From the NCBI GenBank assembly GCA_030604735.1, contig JAUVVG010000003.1:62001-126000 (forward strand): a stretch of 64,000 bases of DNA. The letters run 5' to 3'. Below, one piece after another: positions 17,122 through 25,158 of the stretch; position 1 is the first letter of the stretch, and each line of letters starts with the position of its first letter. The position numbers and the translations under genes were made by a program. The DNA comes from Azoarcus sp. GTDB lineage: Bacteria; Pseudomonadota; Gammaproteobacteria; Burkholderiales; Rhodocyclaceae. The notes under the pieces are model-generated. The model saw nothing but the letters and a program-made list of their open reading frames with translations, had not been told where the DNA came from and made no database searches.

Positions 17122-18471
17122 ATGACCGCCAGCCTCACCCACTCTCATGCCCAATGGTCCTCCCGGATGGGCTTCGTGCTGGCCGCGACCGGATCGGCGG
17201 TCGGCCTGGGCAACATCTGGAAGTTCCCCTACATGATCGGCCAGAGCGGCGGCGCGGCCTTCGTGCTGATCTACCTGCTCTGCATCGCGATGATCGGCCT
17301 GCCCATTCTTGTCGCCGAATGGATGCTCGGCCGGCGCGGCCAGAAGAACCCGATCAACACCATGAGCGAGCTCGCCCGCAAGAACGGCCGCAGCCAGGCC
17401 TGGATGCTGGTCGGCCTGTCCGGCGTGCTGGGCGCATTCCTGATTCTGTCTTTCTACAGCGTGATCGGCGGCTGGGCCCTGGCCTATGTCGGTGACGCCA
17501 TCGGCGGCGGCTTCCGCGGCCTGACCGCCGAAAGCGCCGGCGCCCTGTTCACCGGCATGCTCGGCAATCCAGGCACGCTGCTGCTATGGCACACCGCCTT
17601 CATGCTGCTTACCGTCGGCGTGGTCGCGATGGGGGTCACCGGTGGCCTGGAGCGTGGCGCGAAAGTACTGATGCCGGCACTCGGCATCCTGCTCCTGATC
17701 ATGGTGGTCTATGGCATGACCACCGGCGGCTTCGGCGCGGCCGTGTCCTATCTGTTCAATCCGGACTGGAGCCTGGTCACCGGAGAGGTGATTCTCGCCG
17801 CGCTCGGCCATGCCTTCTTCACGCTGTCGCTCGGGATGGGCATCATGATGGCCTACGGCTCCTACCTCGGCCAGGATGTCGACCTGCTGCGCACCGCCCG
17901 CACCGTCGTGATCATGGACACCGTGATCGCGATCGCGGCCGGCCTGGCGATCTTCCCGATCGTGTTCGCCAACAGTCTGGACCCGGCAGCCGGCCCCGGC
18001 CTGATCTTCGTCACCTTGCCGCTGGCCTTCGGCAACATCTCCGGCGGCGCCCTGCTGGGGCTGGCCTTCTTCCTGCTGCTGACCTTCGCCGCACTGACTT
18101 CGGCGATCTCCTTGCTCGAGCCGATCGTCGAGTTCGTCGAGGAGCGCACCCCGTTCAACCGGATCACCGCCACCGTGGTCGCCGGTCTGGCGACCTGGGC
18201 GCTCGGTATCGCCGCCTTGCTGTCGTTCAACGCCTGGAGCGAGATCCTGATCTTCGGCCTGACCGTGTTCGACCTGCTCGACCAGCTGACCAGCAAGTTC
18301 CTGCTGCCGCTGACCGGCCTGGGCGTCATCCTGTTCGCGGCCTGGTGCCTGGACAAGGACAGCGTGCGCAAGGAACTCGGCCTGGGCGAGACCGGCTTCA
18401 CCCTGTGGCAGGTGATCACCCGCTACGTCGCGCCAGCCGGGGTGCTGGTGGTGTTCTTCAGCAGCCTGTAA
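17122..18471 (+). CDS. Neurotransmitter:sodium symporter family amino acid transporter
   Basis: A 449-residue SNF/NSS transporter with about eleven membrane segments. TM1 carries the family signature SRMGFVLAATGSAVGLGNIWKFPYM-type motif, which forms the Na+ and substrate site, and TM6-TM8 regions (ILAALGHAFFTLSLGMGIMMAYGSYL; TFAALTSAISLLEP) are conserved. Bacterial members of this size with eleven segments (MhsT, Tyt1) take up hydrophobic or aromatic amino acids with Na+. The genes for an amino acid dehydrogenase and an indolepyruvate-type oxidoreductase are divergent from it, which fits uptake and oxidation of the same substrates. An intrinsic terminator follows. Confidence 0.95.
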   Translation: MTASLTHSHAQWSSRMGFVLAATGSAVGLGNIWKFPYMIGQSGGAAFVLIYLLCIAMIGLPILVAEWMLGRRGQKNPINTMSELARKNGRSQAWMLVGLSGVLGAFLILSFYSVIGGWALAYVGDAIGGGFRGLTAESAGALFTGMLGNPGTLLLWHTAFMLLTVGVVAMGVTGGLERGAKVLMPALGILLLIMVVYGMTTGGFGAAVSYLFNPDWSLVTGEVILAALGHAFFTLSLGMGIMMAYGSYLGQDVDLLRTARTVVIMDTVIAIAAGLAIFPIVFANSLDPAAGPGLIFVTLPLAFGNISGGALLGLAFFLLLTFAALTSAISLLEPIVEFVEERTPFNRITATVVAGLATWALGIAALLSFNAWSEILIFGLTVFDLLDQLTSKFLLPLTGLGVILFAAWCLDKDSVRKELGLGETGFTLWQVITRYVAPAGVLVVFFSSL

Positions 18472-18520
18472 CCGGAAGCCTTGTAACGGTAATCGAACGA
18501 GGCCCTGATTGAGGCTCACG

Positions 18521-18563
18521 GAAACGGCGCCCCCTACTTCAAGGGGAGCGCCGTTTCGTTTTT
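18521..18563 (+). terminator. Intrinsic terminator of the symporter gene
   Basis: Near-perfect stem AAACGGCGCCCCCT / AGGGGAGCGCCGTTT with a short loop is followed by CGTTTTT on the plus strand. The distal arm contains the last codons and stop of the convergent Lrp gene, so the hairpin is shared sequence. Confidence 0.85.
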
Positions 18564-18995
18564 GATCTCGCGCAGCGCGACACTGGAATGGGTCACGTCG
18601 ACCTCGGGAATCTTCAGCAGGAAGTTGTGCATGAAGGCCGAGAAAGCCTCCAGACTGGGCAAGTAGAGCTTGAGCAGGCAGTCGGTCTCTCCGAGCAGTT
18701 CGTAACACTCGACCACCTCCTCACAACTCTTGACCACGGTCTCGAATCGGTCCAGCACTTCGGCGCTGTGCTTCTTCAACTTGACCCGCACCCATACGCA
18801 GGTGGTCAGGCCGAGCTTGTGACGGTCTACCAGGGCGACGTAACCCTTGATCAGACCGCCTTCTTCCAACTCCTTGACCCGCCGCCAGCACGGCGACGGT
18901 GACAGACCGACCTTTTCCGCGAGCACCTGGGTGCTGACCGTGGAATCCTTTTGCAGCAGGCTCAGGATCTGCTTCTGTGCCGAATCGAGTTTCAT
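18534..18995 (-). CDS. Lrp/AsnC-family transcriptional regulator
   Basis: A 153-residue Lrp-type regulator. The winged helix-turn-helix is at about 5-60 (LDSAQKQILSLLQKD; VLAEKVGLSPSPCWRRVKELEEGGLIKGYVALVD), and the RAM ligand-binding domain occupies about 65-145 (VVECYELLGETDCLLKL). AGGAG precedes the ATG. Lrp/AsnC proteins respond to amino acids and bind AT-rich sites. Convergent with the Na+/amino acid symporter, it is the obvious candidate to control the symporter-oxidoreductase-dehydrogenase block and to bind the AT-rich repeats at 16.6-17.0 kb. Confidence 0.95.
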   Translation of the reverse strand: MKLDSAQKQILSLLQKDSTVSTQVLAEKVGLSPSPCWRRVKELEEGGLIKGYVALVDRHKLGLTTCVWVRVKLKKHSAEVLDRFETVVKSCEEVVECYELLGETDCLLKLYLPSLEAFSAFMHNFLLKIPEVDVTHSSVALREIKNETALPLK

Positions 18996-19272
18996 CCTTC
19001 ATCTCCTGTTCGGGCCAAACCCGCATTCTTCAGATCCGGTTCCGACAATCGAGGCAGCGTCCGCCTTTTCGGTGGCGACCACGCCATCTCACCTCCGTCA
19101 TCTTAATCGCCCCACGACAAGGTTGATGTTCTGGCAACGTTTTCTTCGGCTGGCGTCATCAACCGACAGCGGAAACCCCCACCCTTCCGTTTGCGCGCGA
19201 CAGCCCAGGACGGCCAACGCTTGACAGAGAAGCCTCTACCCTTCTGGCATGCGCCGGACTCCGGGTCTATGC

Positions 19273-19287
19273 TTGATACGCGATCAA
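19273..19287. promoter_or_regulatory. Inverted repeat TTGAT-N5-ATCAA upstream of the TIR gene
   Basis: TTGAT and ATCAA with a 5-nt centre lie 22 nt before the GTG start. The spacing is one longer than an FNR/CRP box (N4), so it is not called as one. The rest of the 314-nt gap back to the divergent Lrp gene shows no gene. Confidence 0.35.
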
Positions 19288-19309
19288 CGGTAATCACCCG
19301 GAGCGCACA

Positions 19310-21028
19310 GTGGCGGCAGACGGCATCTTCATCAGCTATCGGCGGGAAGAATCGGCGGGATTCGCCGGACGCCTCTACGACCGCCTGGTCAGCCGCTTCG
19401 GCCACGAGCGCGTGTTCATGGATGTCGAGGGCATCGACCCCGGCAGCGACTTCGTCGAAGCGATCGAGGGCGCGGTCGCATCCTGCCGGGCGTTGATCGT
19501 CGTGATCGGTCCGCGCTGGGCGACGCTGGAAGGGCGTGGCGGCAAGCGCCGGTTGGAGGACCCGCAGGACTTCGTGCGCCTCGAGACCGCAGCTGCGTTG
19601 AAACGGGGAATTCGCGTGCTTCCGGTATTGGTGGATGACGCGGAGATGCCCGAGGAGGAACAGCTGCCGCCGGATCTGTTGCCATTGCTGCGCCGACAGG
19701 CAATCGAGATCAATCACAAGCACTGGGAAGCCTCGACCGCCGACTTGCTGAAAGCCTTGTCGAAGATCCTCGACAACGGAGAGCAAGCCGACCAGGAAGA
19801 CTCGACCGGCACGAGTCGTTTTCCGTTGCGTCGCGCACTCTGGTTCGGTGGGACGACGACGTTCGCGGCGATCGCCGCCGCCATCGTGTGGACGCTGACC
19901 GCACCGGACGAACCGCCGCCGCACGCTTTGCCAGATACACCGTTGCGCGACTCGCCGACCCTGCTGTCGGCTGCAGCCCCACCGGCTACCGCGCCGAGCG
20001 CCTCCGAGATAGGCGCAGAATCCGAGACCGATACACCTTCCGCGACCATCCCGCCCAGTCCGGACAACGGTTCCGAATCCGAGTCAGCAAGCGCCGCGAC
20101 GAATGGCACCCGGCAGGACGAAGCGCCCACAATCCCGCAGGATCCTGACAACCAATCGGCGCCGGACGACGTCCGCAGCAGTACGGTCCAGCCGCACGCC
20201 GCGGCCGAGGCAGCGACACCCACACCCACACCCACGCCCACGCCTGCCCCGGACGCGACGCGAGCAAGGGACCGGCCCGCAACGAGCGATACGACTCCCA
20301 CGAGACCACCTCCAGCCCGAACGCCTTCAACCGACGCATCGGCTGGAGGTCGCTCCTCCTCGTCCGCCACCGCCCCGACACCACGCACACCGCCCACCCC
20401 TACGACGGGCACAGGAACCGATCCGGCGCAGGGGGCGGTCGGTACGCGTCAGCCGCAATCCGGCGAGAGCTGGACCTACTCGGTCCGGGGCCTGTGGGCG
20501 ACCAATCGCGATCGCACGCATATCTACACCATCGAAGCCGCATCGGAAGGGCGCGTCCGGGAGCGTCTTCAGGTCAGGACGAGCGCCGGGTCACGGGAGC
20601 TGACCACCATCAGCTGGCAAAGTCGCGGCGAAGAAGTCGCACAACGAAGCGGCACCCTCCCCGAATTCAGTCCTTATCTTGCTGCCTTCGATGGCGTGGG
20701 CGAAGGCAGTCGCTGGCGCAGCGTGCCGACTCCCCCCTACGACCAGCGCTGGGACGGGTGGAACACCAGCGGACGGGTCACTGGCATGGAGAGCGTGACG
20801 GTGCCGGCCGGAACCTATCGGGCCTGGAAGGCCGACATCTGGAGCAATCGTCATGCGACCGGCGGCCCGACCCTCGCCGGGTTGGAACCGGTCAGCGTCC
20901 ATTACGAAATCTGGTACGCGCCAAGCGAGAAACGATTCGTGAAAAAGGTTAGAACCGTCAAGGCGGCTGCGGGGGCAAATCTCGAGCGCGACACCTTCGA
21001 ACTGGTATCGGTCGGCCGCGCCCGCTGA
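19310..21028 (+). CDS. Membrane-anchored TIR-domain protein with extracytoplasmic C-terminal domain
   Basis: A 572-residue protein starting at GTG. Residues 4-150 form a TIR domain: GIFISYRREE (box 1), RVFMDVEGIDPGSDF, and CRALIVVIGPRWA (second core strand). E92 in FVRLETAAALKRGIRVLPVLV occupies the position of the NADase catalytic Glu. A single membrane helix follows at about 177-197 with Arg on its N-side, predicting a cytoplasmic TIR. Then come about 180 residues rich in Pro, Thr, Ser and Ala, including a (TP)n run, and a globular C-terminal domain of about 190 residues (382-572) rich in Trp and Tyr with the motif SVTVPAGTYRAWKADIW. The arrangement suggests an envelope sensor coupled to a cytoplasmic TIR effector. 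No Thoeris or other defence partner gene is adjacent; a defence role is only a possibility. Confidence 0.85.
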   Translation: MAADGIFISYRREESAGFAGRLYDRLVSRFGHERVFMDVEGIDPGSDFVEAIEGAVASCRALIVVIGPRWATLEGRGGKRRLEDPQDFVRLETAAALKRGIRVLPVLVDDAEMPEEEQLPPDLLPLLRRQAIEINHKHWEASTADLLKALSKILDNGEQADQEDSTGTSRFPLRRALWFGGTTTFAAIAAAIVWTLTAPDEPPPHALPDTPLRDSPTLLSAAAPPATAPSASEIGAESETDTPSATIPPSPDNGSESESASAATNGTRQDEAPTIPQDPDNQSAPDDVRSSTVQPHAAAEAATPTPTPTPTPAPDATRARDRPATSDTTPTRPPPARTPSTDASAGGRSSSSATAPTPRTPPTPTTGTGTDPAQGAVGTRQPQSGESWTYSVRGLWATNRDRTHIYTIEAASEGRVRERLQVRTSAGSRELTTISWQSRGEEVAQRSGTLPEFSPYLAAFDGVGEGSRWRSVPTPPYDQRWDGWNTSGRVTGMESVTVPAGTYRAWKADIWSNRHATGGPTLAGLEPVSVHYEIWYAPSEKRFVKKVRTVKAAAGANLERDTFELVSVGRAR

Positions 21029-21045
21029 ACACTGAGACCACTCGG

Positions 21046-22020
21046 TCAAATCGCCTTCAGTACGGCACTCGTGCCCCGGCTGCAGGCGCTTCGGTACTCC
21101 GAGGCCAGCCGGGCCACCAGTGTCGCGACTGGCGGTACATCGTGAATCGTCGACACCCCGTGACCGGCGCTCCACACATCGCGCCAGGCACGTGCCTCGT
21201 CGCTCATATCGTGAATCCTGCCCTTGCCGAAACCCATCGCGAGCTGCTCGCGCGAAAAACCGGCCCGCTCCAGGCTGGGCCACATGAAGTTGGCGTTTGT
21301 GCCGGATATCGCGTCGGTATAGACGATGTCGGCCGCACGCGAGGCGACCAGCATCTGTTTGTAGGCGTCGTCGGCCATGGACTCGCGGGTCGCGATGAAA
21401 CGCGTTCCCATGTAGGCGAAATCGGCGCCCAGTATCTCGGCCGCGCGTACGCTGGCGCCGTCCGAAATGGCACCAGCCAGAATCAGCGTGCCATCCCAGA
21501 ACTCGCGAATCTCGCGGATCAGGCTGAACGGACTCTGCGTGCCGGCATGGCCACCCGCGCCGGCGCAAACCGCGATCACCCCGTCCACACCGGCATCGAC
21601 CGCCTTTTTCGCGTGGTAGGCGTGGATGATGTCGGAGAACACCAGACCGCCATAGTCATGCACGATCTTCGCAACCTCGCCCGGGTGGCCGAGGCTGGTG
21701 ATGACGAACGGCACCTTGTGCCTGACCACCTGCGCCAGGTCGTCCTGCAAGCGCGGATTACTCGGGTGCAGGATCAGATTCACGCCGTAGGGGGCGCAAG
21801 GCGCATCCGGCGACGCCTCGCGATGTGCGGCCAGCGCTTCGTCGATGCGGGTCAGCCAGTCATCGAGCTGCGCCGCCGGGCGGGCATTGAGCGACGGGAA
21901 GGTGCCGGCCACACCCGCCTTGCAGGCTTCGATCACGAGCTCGGGGCCGGACACCAGGAACATCGGCGCCGCGATGACCGGCACGCTCATCCGGCCCTGG
22001 AAATGCGATGGAATCGACAT
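21046..22020 (-). CDS. Nitronate monooxygenase (NMO/2-nitropropane dioxygenase family)
   Basis: A 324-residue FMN-dependent TIM-barrel enzyme. The N-terminus PVIAAPMFLVSGPELVIEACKAGVAGTFP and the FMN-phosphate/active-site segment VCAGAGGHAGTQSPF with the catalytic His are typical, as are GAISDGASVRAAEILGADFAYMGTRFIAT and the later GFGKGRIHDM. These enzymes oxidise alkyl nitronates such as propionate-3-nitronate; some relatives are enoyl reductases, so the exact reaction is uncertain. The start at 22020 has GGAGA upstream. It is divergent from the TRIC/YicG-type gene across a gap with two unusual repeats. Confidence 0.9.
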   Translation of the reverse strand: MSIPSHFQGRMSVPVIAAPMFLVSGPELVIEACKAGVAGTFPSLNARPAAQLDDWLTRIDEALAAHREASPDAPCAPYGVNLILHPSNPRLQDDLAQVVRHKVPFVITSLGHPGEVAKIVHDYGGLVFSDIIHAYHAKKAVDAGVDGVIAVCAGAGGHAGTQSPFSLIREIREFWDGTLILAGAISDGASVRAAEILGADFAYMGTRFIATRESMADDAYKQMLVASRAADIVYTDAISGTNANFMWPSLERAGFSREQLAMGFGKGRIHDMSDEARAWRDVWSAGHGVSTIHDVPPVATLVARLASEYRSACSRGTSAVLKAI

Positions 22021-22075
22021 GGGGTCTCCATTTTTGTTGCACTCAGCGCGCCGACAGGGATGGCCTGGCGCCGAA

Positions 22076-22089
22076 CGCGAACGTTCGCG
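22076..22089. promoter_or_regulatory. 14-bp perfect palindrome CGCGAACGTTCGCG
   Basis: A perfect palindrome about 55 nt upstream of the nitronate monooxygenase start, in the divergent gap. A dimeric regulator site is plausible; no regulator gene is adjacent. Confidence 0.4.
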
Positions 22090-22113
22090 CCGGGCGCCAC
22101 GCCCCAGGCCGGT

Positions 22114-22143
22114 CGCTCGGTCACGCTCGGTCACGCTCGATCA
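22114..22143. repeat. Three tandem copies of a 10-mer CGCTCGGTCA
   Basis: CGCTCGGTCA at 22114-22123 and 22124-22133 and CGCTCGATCA at 22134-22143. The 10-bp period is close to one helical turn. It lies in the 346-nt divergent gap; nothing else in this gap looks coding. Confidence 0.5.
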
Positions 22144-22366
22144 GGCGGCTCGGGCTGCCCCTGCCTGCGCAGTGGATCAGCTTCATCCGGCCGTCGTCTC
22201 GTTCCCGCAGACTTTAACACCGAGACCGGGCTTGCCGTCATCCACGACCGGCCGGAATGCATCCTTGTGCGGGCTCGACTCGTCCGACGCCGGCATCTTG
22301 ATCGTGGCCACGCGGTCACGGAGTCTTAGTGGCGGCCCACCAACGGGCTTGCTATGCTCGCGCTCC

Positions 22367-22984
22367 ATGAACATCGAAACCCTGGTCTACACCATCGGCA
22401 TCGCGGCGGTCGCGGTCAATGCCTCTTCCGGCGTGCTGGAGGCTGGGCGACGGCCCTTCGACCTGTTCGGCATGGTCGTGGTGGCGCTGGCCGCAGCACT
22501 AGGGGGCGGATCCTTGCGCGACGTGCTGCTAGACCGCACCGTGTTCTGGATCGCGGACCAGACTTATCTGATCGCGGCGATCCTGGCCGGGATGGCGACC
22601 TTCGCACTGGTCCGGCTGGTCAAGCTGCCATCCAAACTCTTTCTGCTGCCGGATGCGATCGGGCTGGCGCTATTCACCGTGAGTGGCACCCAGGCGGCGC
22701 TGTCGGTCGGCGCGCCGTGGCTGGTGGCGAGCCTGATGGGGGTGGTCACCGGTGTTTTCGGCGGCATTTTGCGCGACATGCTATGCAACGAGGTGCCGCT
22801 GGTGTTCACCGGCGAGCTGTACGCGACCGCCTCCTGGGCGGGGGCCTTGCTGCTGGTGGGCTTGATGACAATGGGAGTGACTGCCGGCTGGGCCGCGATC
22901 GCCGGAGGCTCGCTGGTGCTGGTGATCCGTCTGTGCGCGATCGTGTTCAGCTGGAAGCTGCCGATCTTTACCGCCAGACGGTAA
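22367..22984 (+). CDS. TRIC-type/YicG (UPF0126) membrane protein
   Basis: A 205-residue protein with seven hydrophobic segments and two homologous halves, each containing the family motif: GGGSLRDVLLDR in the first and GGILRDMLCNEVPLVF in the second. This is the bacterial counterpart of trimeric intracellular cation channels. E. coli YicG and YadS have been linked to glycine tolerance; monovalent cation conduction is known for prokaryotic TRICs. A physiological role here is not evident. It is followed by a convergent lipoprotein gene after 8 nt. Confidence 0.92.
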   Translation: MNIETLVYTIGIAAVAVNASSGVLEAGRRPFDLFGMVVVALAAALGGGSLRDVLLDRTVFWIADQTYLIAAILAGMATFALVRLVKLPSKLFLLPDAIGLALFTVSGTQAALSVGAPWLVASLMGVVTGVFGGILRDMLCNEVPLVFTGELYATASWAGALLLVGLMTMGVTAGWAAIAGGSLVLVIRLCAIVFSWKLPIFTARR

Positions 22985-22992
22985 AGACAGGA

Positions 22993-23484
22993 TCAGTGCC
23001 GATCACCATCGTTGTCGTTCGGGTACTCGAAGGTGAAGCTGGTCCGCCTGACCGCGCCGTCGACAAAGTGCACGTTGAAGTAGGTCGCGATCAGGCCCAG
23101 CCATTCGTTCTCGACGTTCCAGTCCCAGACCTCCTCGCCCGACAGCCGGTAGCGGGTGATTCGCCGATGCTGGCCGAGCAGGCGCTGCACCTGCTCGACG
23201 CTCATGCCTTCGCGTACCTCACGGAGATTCTCGCGGGTCAGCGCATCGGACCGGCCCACGACACGCCCCTCGGCATCGACCGAGACCATCCAGTTGCTGT
23301 AGCCGGTCGGCTGGCTCGAATACTCGAGCGTGCGGGATCCGTCCGGTTCGGTCCACACCCGCGTCGGCATACCCCGCCTTTCGATCAACTCCGCTTCGGT
23401 CGCGACCATCGGGGGCGGGCCGTAGCTCGCGCAACCACCGACGAGTACAAGCGCCACTGTCGCACACGATCGTTTGAAATCCAT
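22993..23484 (-). CDS. BamE/SmpA-like lipoprotein
   Basis: A 163-residue predicted lipoprotein: signal peptide with lipobox LVGG-C, Cys18. The C-terminal half (about 85-155) resembles a SmpA/OmlA (BamE-like) fold, with LREVREGMSVEQVQRLLGQHRRI followed by strands ending VHFVDGAVRRTSFTFEY. The N-terminal half also holds an ELIERRGMPTRVW segment reminiscent of the same domain, so the protein may contain two diverged copies. AGGAGTGAGG precedes the start. It is longer than true BamE (about 110 residues) and is probably a paralogue with unknown envelope function. Confidence 0.8.
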   Translation of the reverse strand: MDFKRSCATVALVLVGGCASYGPPPMVATEAELIERRGMPTRVWTEPDGSRTLEYSSQPTGYSNWMVSVDAEGRVVGRSDALTRENLREVREGMSVEQVQRLLGQHRRITRYRLSGEEVWDWNVENEWLGLIATYFNVHFVDGAVRRTSFTFEYPNDNDGDRH

Positions 23485-23616
23485 TTTCCTCACTCCTCCC
23501 TCCGGCCATTCCTGATGTCCTTCTGCATCGTCGTAGCGCATGCCAGGACGACGATGTCGCACTAAACTTGACGCATCACCCGCGACCCTTCCTCCGCACA
23601 AGGCCCGGCACCGACC

Positions 23617-25149
23617 ATGACGACGCGATCGCCAAACGACGACGGCACGCCCTTGCTCACGCTCGCGCCCGCCGAGTGCGACATCACGACCGGGCAAGCC
23701 CGCGTCCTGTCGCTGTTCCTGGTCCGGGACCCAGGCACTCGCGCGACACAGATCGCCGATATCCGAGCCCGCCTGGGCGAATCGGTCGAACAAGCGCTCA
23801 CGCAAGAAAGCGCACGAACCGATTCACTCGAGCGGACGGCGCGATTGCCCTTGCTACAAGGTACATTATCCATGCTGCCATCGCTGGGTCCCTCGGCGAC
23901 AGACGCACTACTCGAAACCCTCTCCAACCTGACCCGTCGCCGGGGCCGTATTTCGCTGACCGAGCACCTGTTCAAGCGCATGGTCTCGGACACCCTTCAG
24001 CCTCCCCCGCGCCGATATGGCGCGCCACCGGAACCCGAAGCGCTCCGCCGACACTGCGGCCTGCTGTTGAGCGTGGTCGCTCATGCCGGACATCATTCCG
24101 ACCCGGTGATCGGCGAGGCGTTCGCCCGCGGCGTGGCGCTCGCACCGCTGGACGGCCTGCCGCCGATCACGCCGCGTGACCAGATACGGTTGGACGGAGT
24201 CGACGACGCACTGAACGCCTTGATCGGGACCGCGCCCCCGTTCCGTGACGCGATGATCCGCGCCCTCGCGGAAACCACGCGTCACGACGGGCGGGTGACC
24301 GCGATCGAAGCCGAGTTGCTGGGCGCGATCGCGCTCTTGCTCGGCAGCACCGCCCATCTTGCGGTCCCGGCGGTGATCGAGCCGACCTCGTTCGCCCCCG
24401 AGATCGAGCCGGACGAGGCCGCACTCGCACTCGCGGCAGAGGACGACCCCACGCCTGGCGACTGGTATGGCGAGGACAGACTGCCATTGCAGGCCCTGAT
24501 CATCGCCAACCTGATCCCGCTGCTCGGCGTGCTCTTCTTCGGCTGGGATGCCATGAGTTTGCTGCTGCTTTACTGGATGGAGAACCTGGTGGTCGGCGGC
24601 TATACGCTGATCCGGATGCTCCATGCCGGCGGCCTGAAGGCGCTGTTTCCTGCCGCCTTCTTCACCTTTCATTATTCGTTCTTCTGCGCCGGCCACGGCT
24701 TCATCATCGTCGGCATCTCGACCGTTGGCACGGATTTCGATCACGCAGCCTTCGACTTCGACGATGGTCCCTTTCCCTTCGGTATGCTGTGGAATCTGCT
24801 GATACTGACCGCCCAGATCTCTCCGGGCCTGCTGACGTTACCGCTGCTCGCCTTCATCGCGAGCCACGGCATCTCGACCTTCGTCAATCACTTCGTACGC
24901 AAGGAAGACGCCGGCCGCCAAGTGGAAGACATCATGTTCGACCCCTATCGACGCATCGTCGCGCTGCACATCGCGATCCTGCTCGGCTCCTTCGCCGTGG
25001 TCGGCACCGGTGGCGGCTCGGCCGTCCCGGCGCTGCTCATCCTGGTCGTGATGAAGATCACGATCGACCTGCAGCAACACCGGGCGGCGCACCGCAAGCG
25101 AAGGGCCGAATCGCGCCGGACTGCCGGACTCGAAGCCGAAACCGAGTGA
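23617..25149 (+). CDS. DUF6498-type membrane protein with helical N-terminal domain
   Basis: A 510-residue protein of two parts. Residues 1-250 are soluble, helical and rich in Leu, Ala and Arg. The segments ARVLSLFLVRDPGTRATQ and LLLSVVAHAGH remind me of the C-terminal region of some M48 metallopeptidases, but no HExxH motif is present. Residues about 285-490 hold six or so membrane segments with the DUF6498 features LLLYWMENLVVGGYTLIRM, FFTFHYSFFCAGHGFI and FVNHFVRKE, followed by a basic tail. Function of DUF6498 is unknown. The fusion partner makes this worth attention. It is preceded by a divergent lipoprotein gene. Confidence 0.75.
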   Translation: MTTRSPNDDGTPLLTLAPAECDITTGQARVLSLFLVRDPGTRATQIADIRARLGESVEQALTQESARTDSLERTARLPLLQGTLSMLPSLGPSATDALLETLSNLTRRRGRISLTEHLFKRMVSDTLQPPPRRYGAPPEPEALRRHCGLLLSVVAHAGHHSDPVIGEAFARGVALAPLDGLPPITPRDQIRLDGVDDALNALIGTAPPFRDAMIRALAETTRHDGRVTAIEAELLGAIALLLGSTAHLAVPAVIEPTSFAPEIEPDEAALALAAEDDPTPGDWYGEDRLPLQALIIANLIPLLGVLFFGWDAMSLLLLYWMENLVVGGYTLIRMLHAGGLKALFPAAFFTFHYSFFCAGHGFIIVGISTVGTDFDHAAFDFDDGPFPFGMLWNLLILTAQISPGLLTLPLLAFIASHGISTFVNHFVRKEDAGRQVEDIMFDPYRRIVALHIAILLGSFAVVGTGGGSAVPALLILVVMKITIDLQQHRAAHRKRRAESRRTAGLEAETE

Positions 25150-25158
25150 TCTGCAACT

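Noticed and set aside
20215-20255. Tandem DNA repeat in the TIR gene
   Set aside because: Encodes the (TP)n spacer in frame; a low-complexity linker, not a separate feature.
19310-21028. Thoeris-type anti-phage system
   Set aside because: No ThsA/SIR2 or other defence gene adjacent; only the TIR domain is shared, so the system call is not supported.
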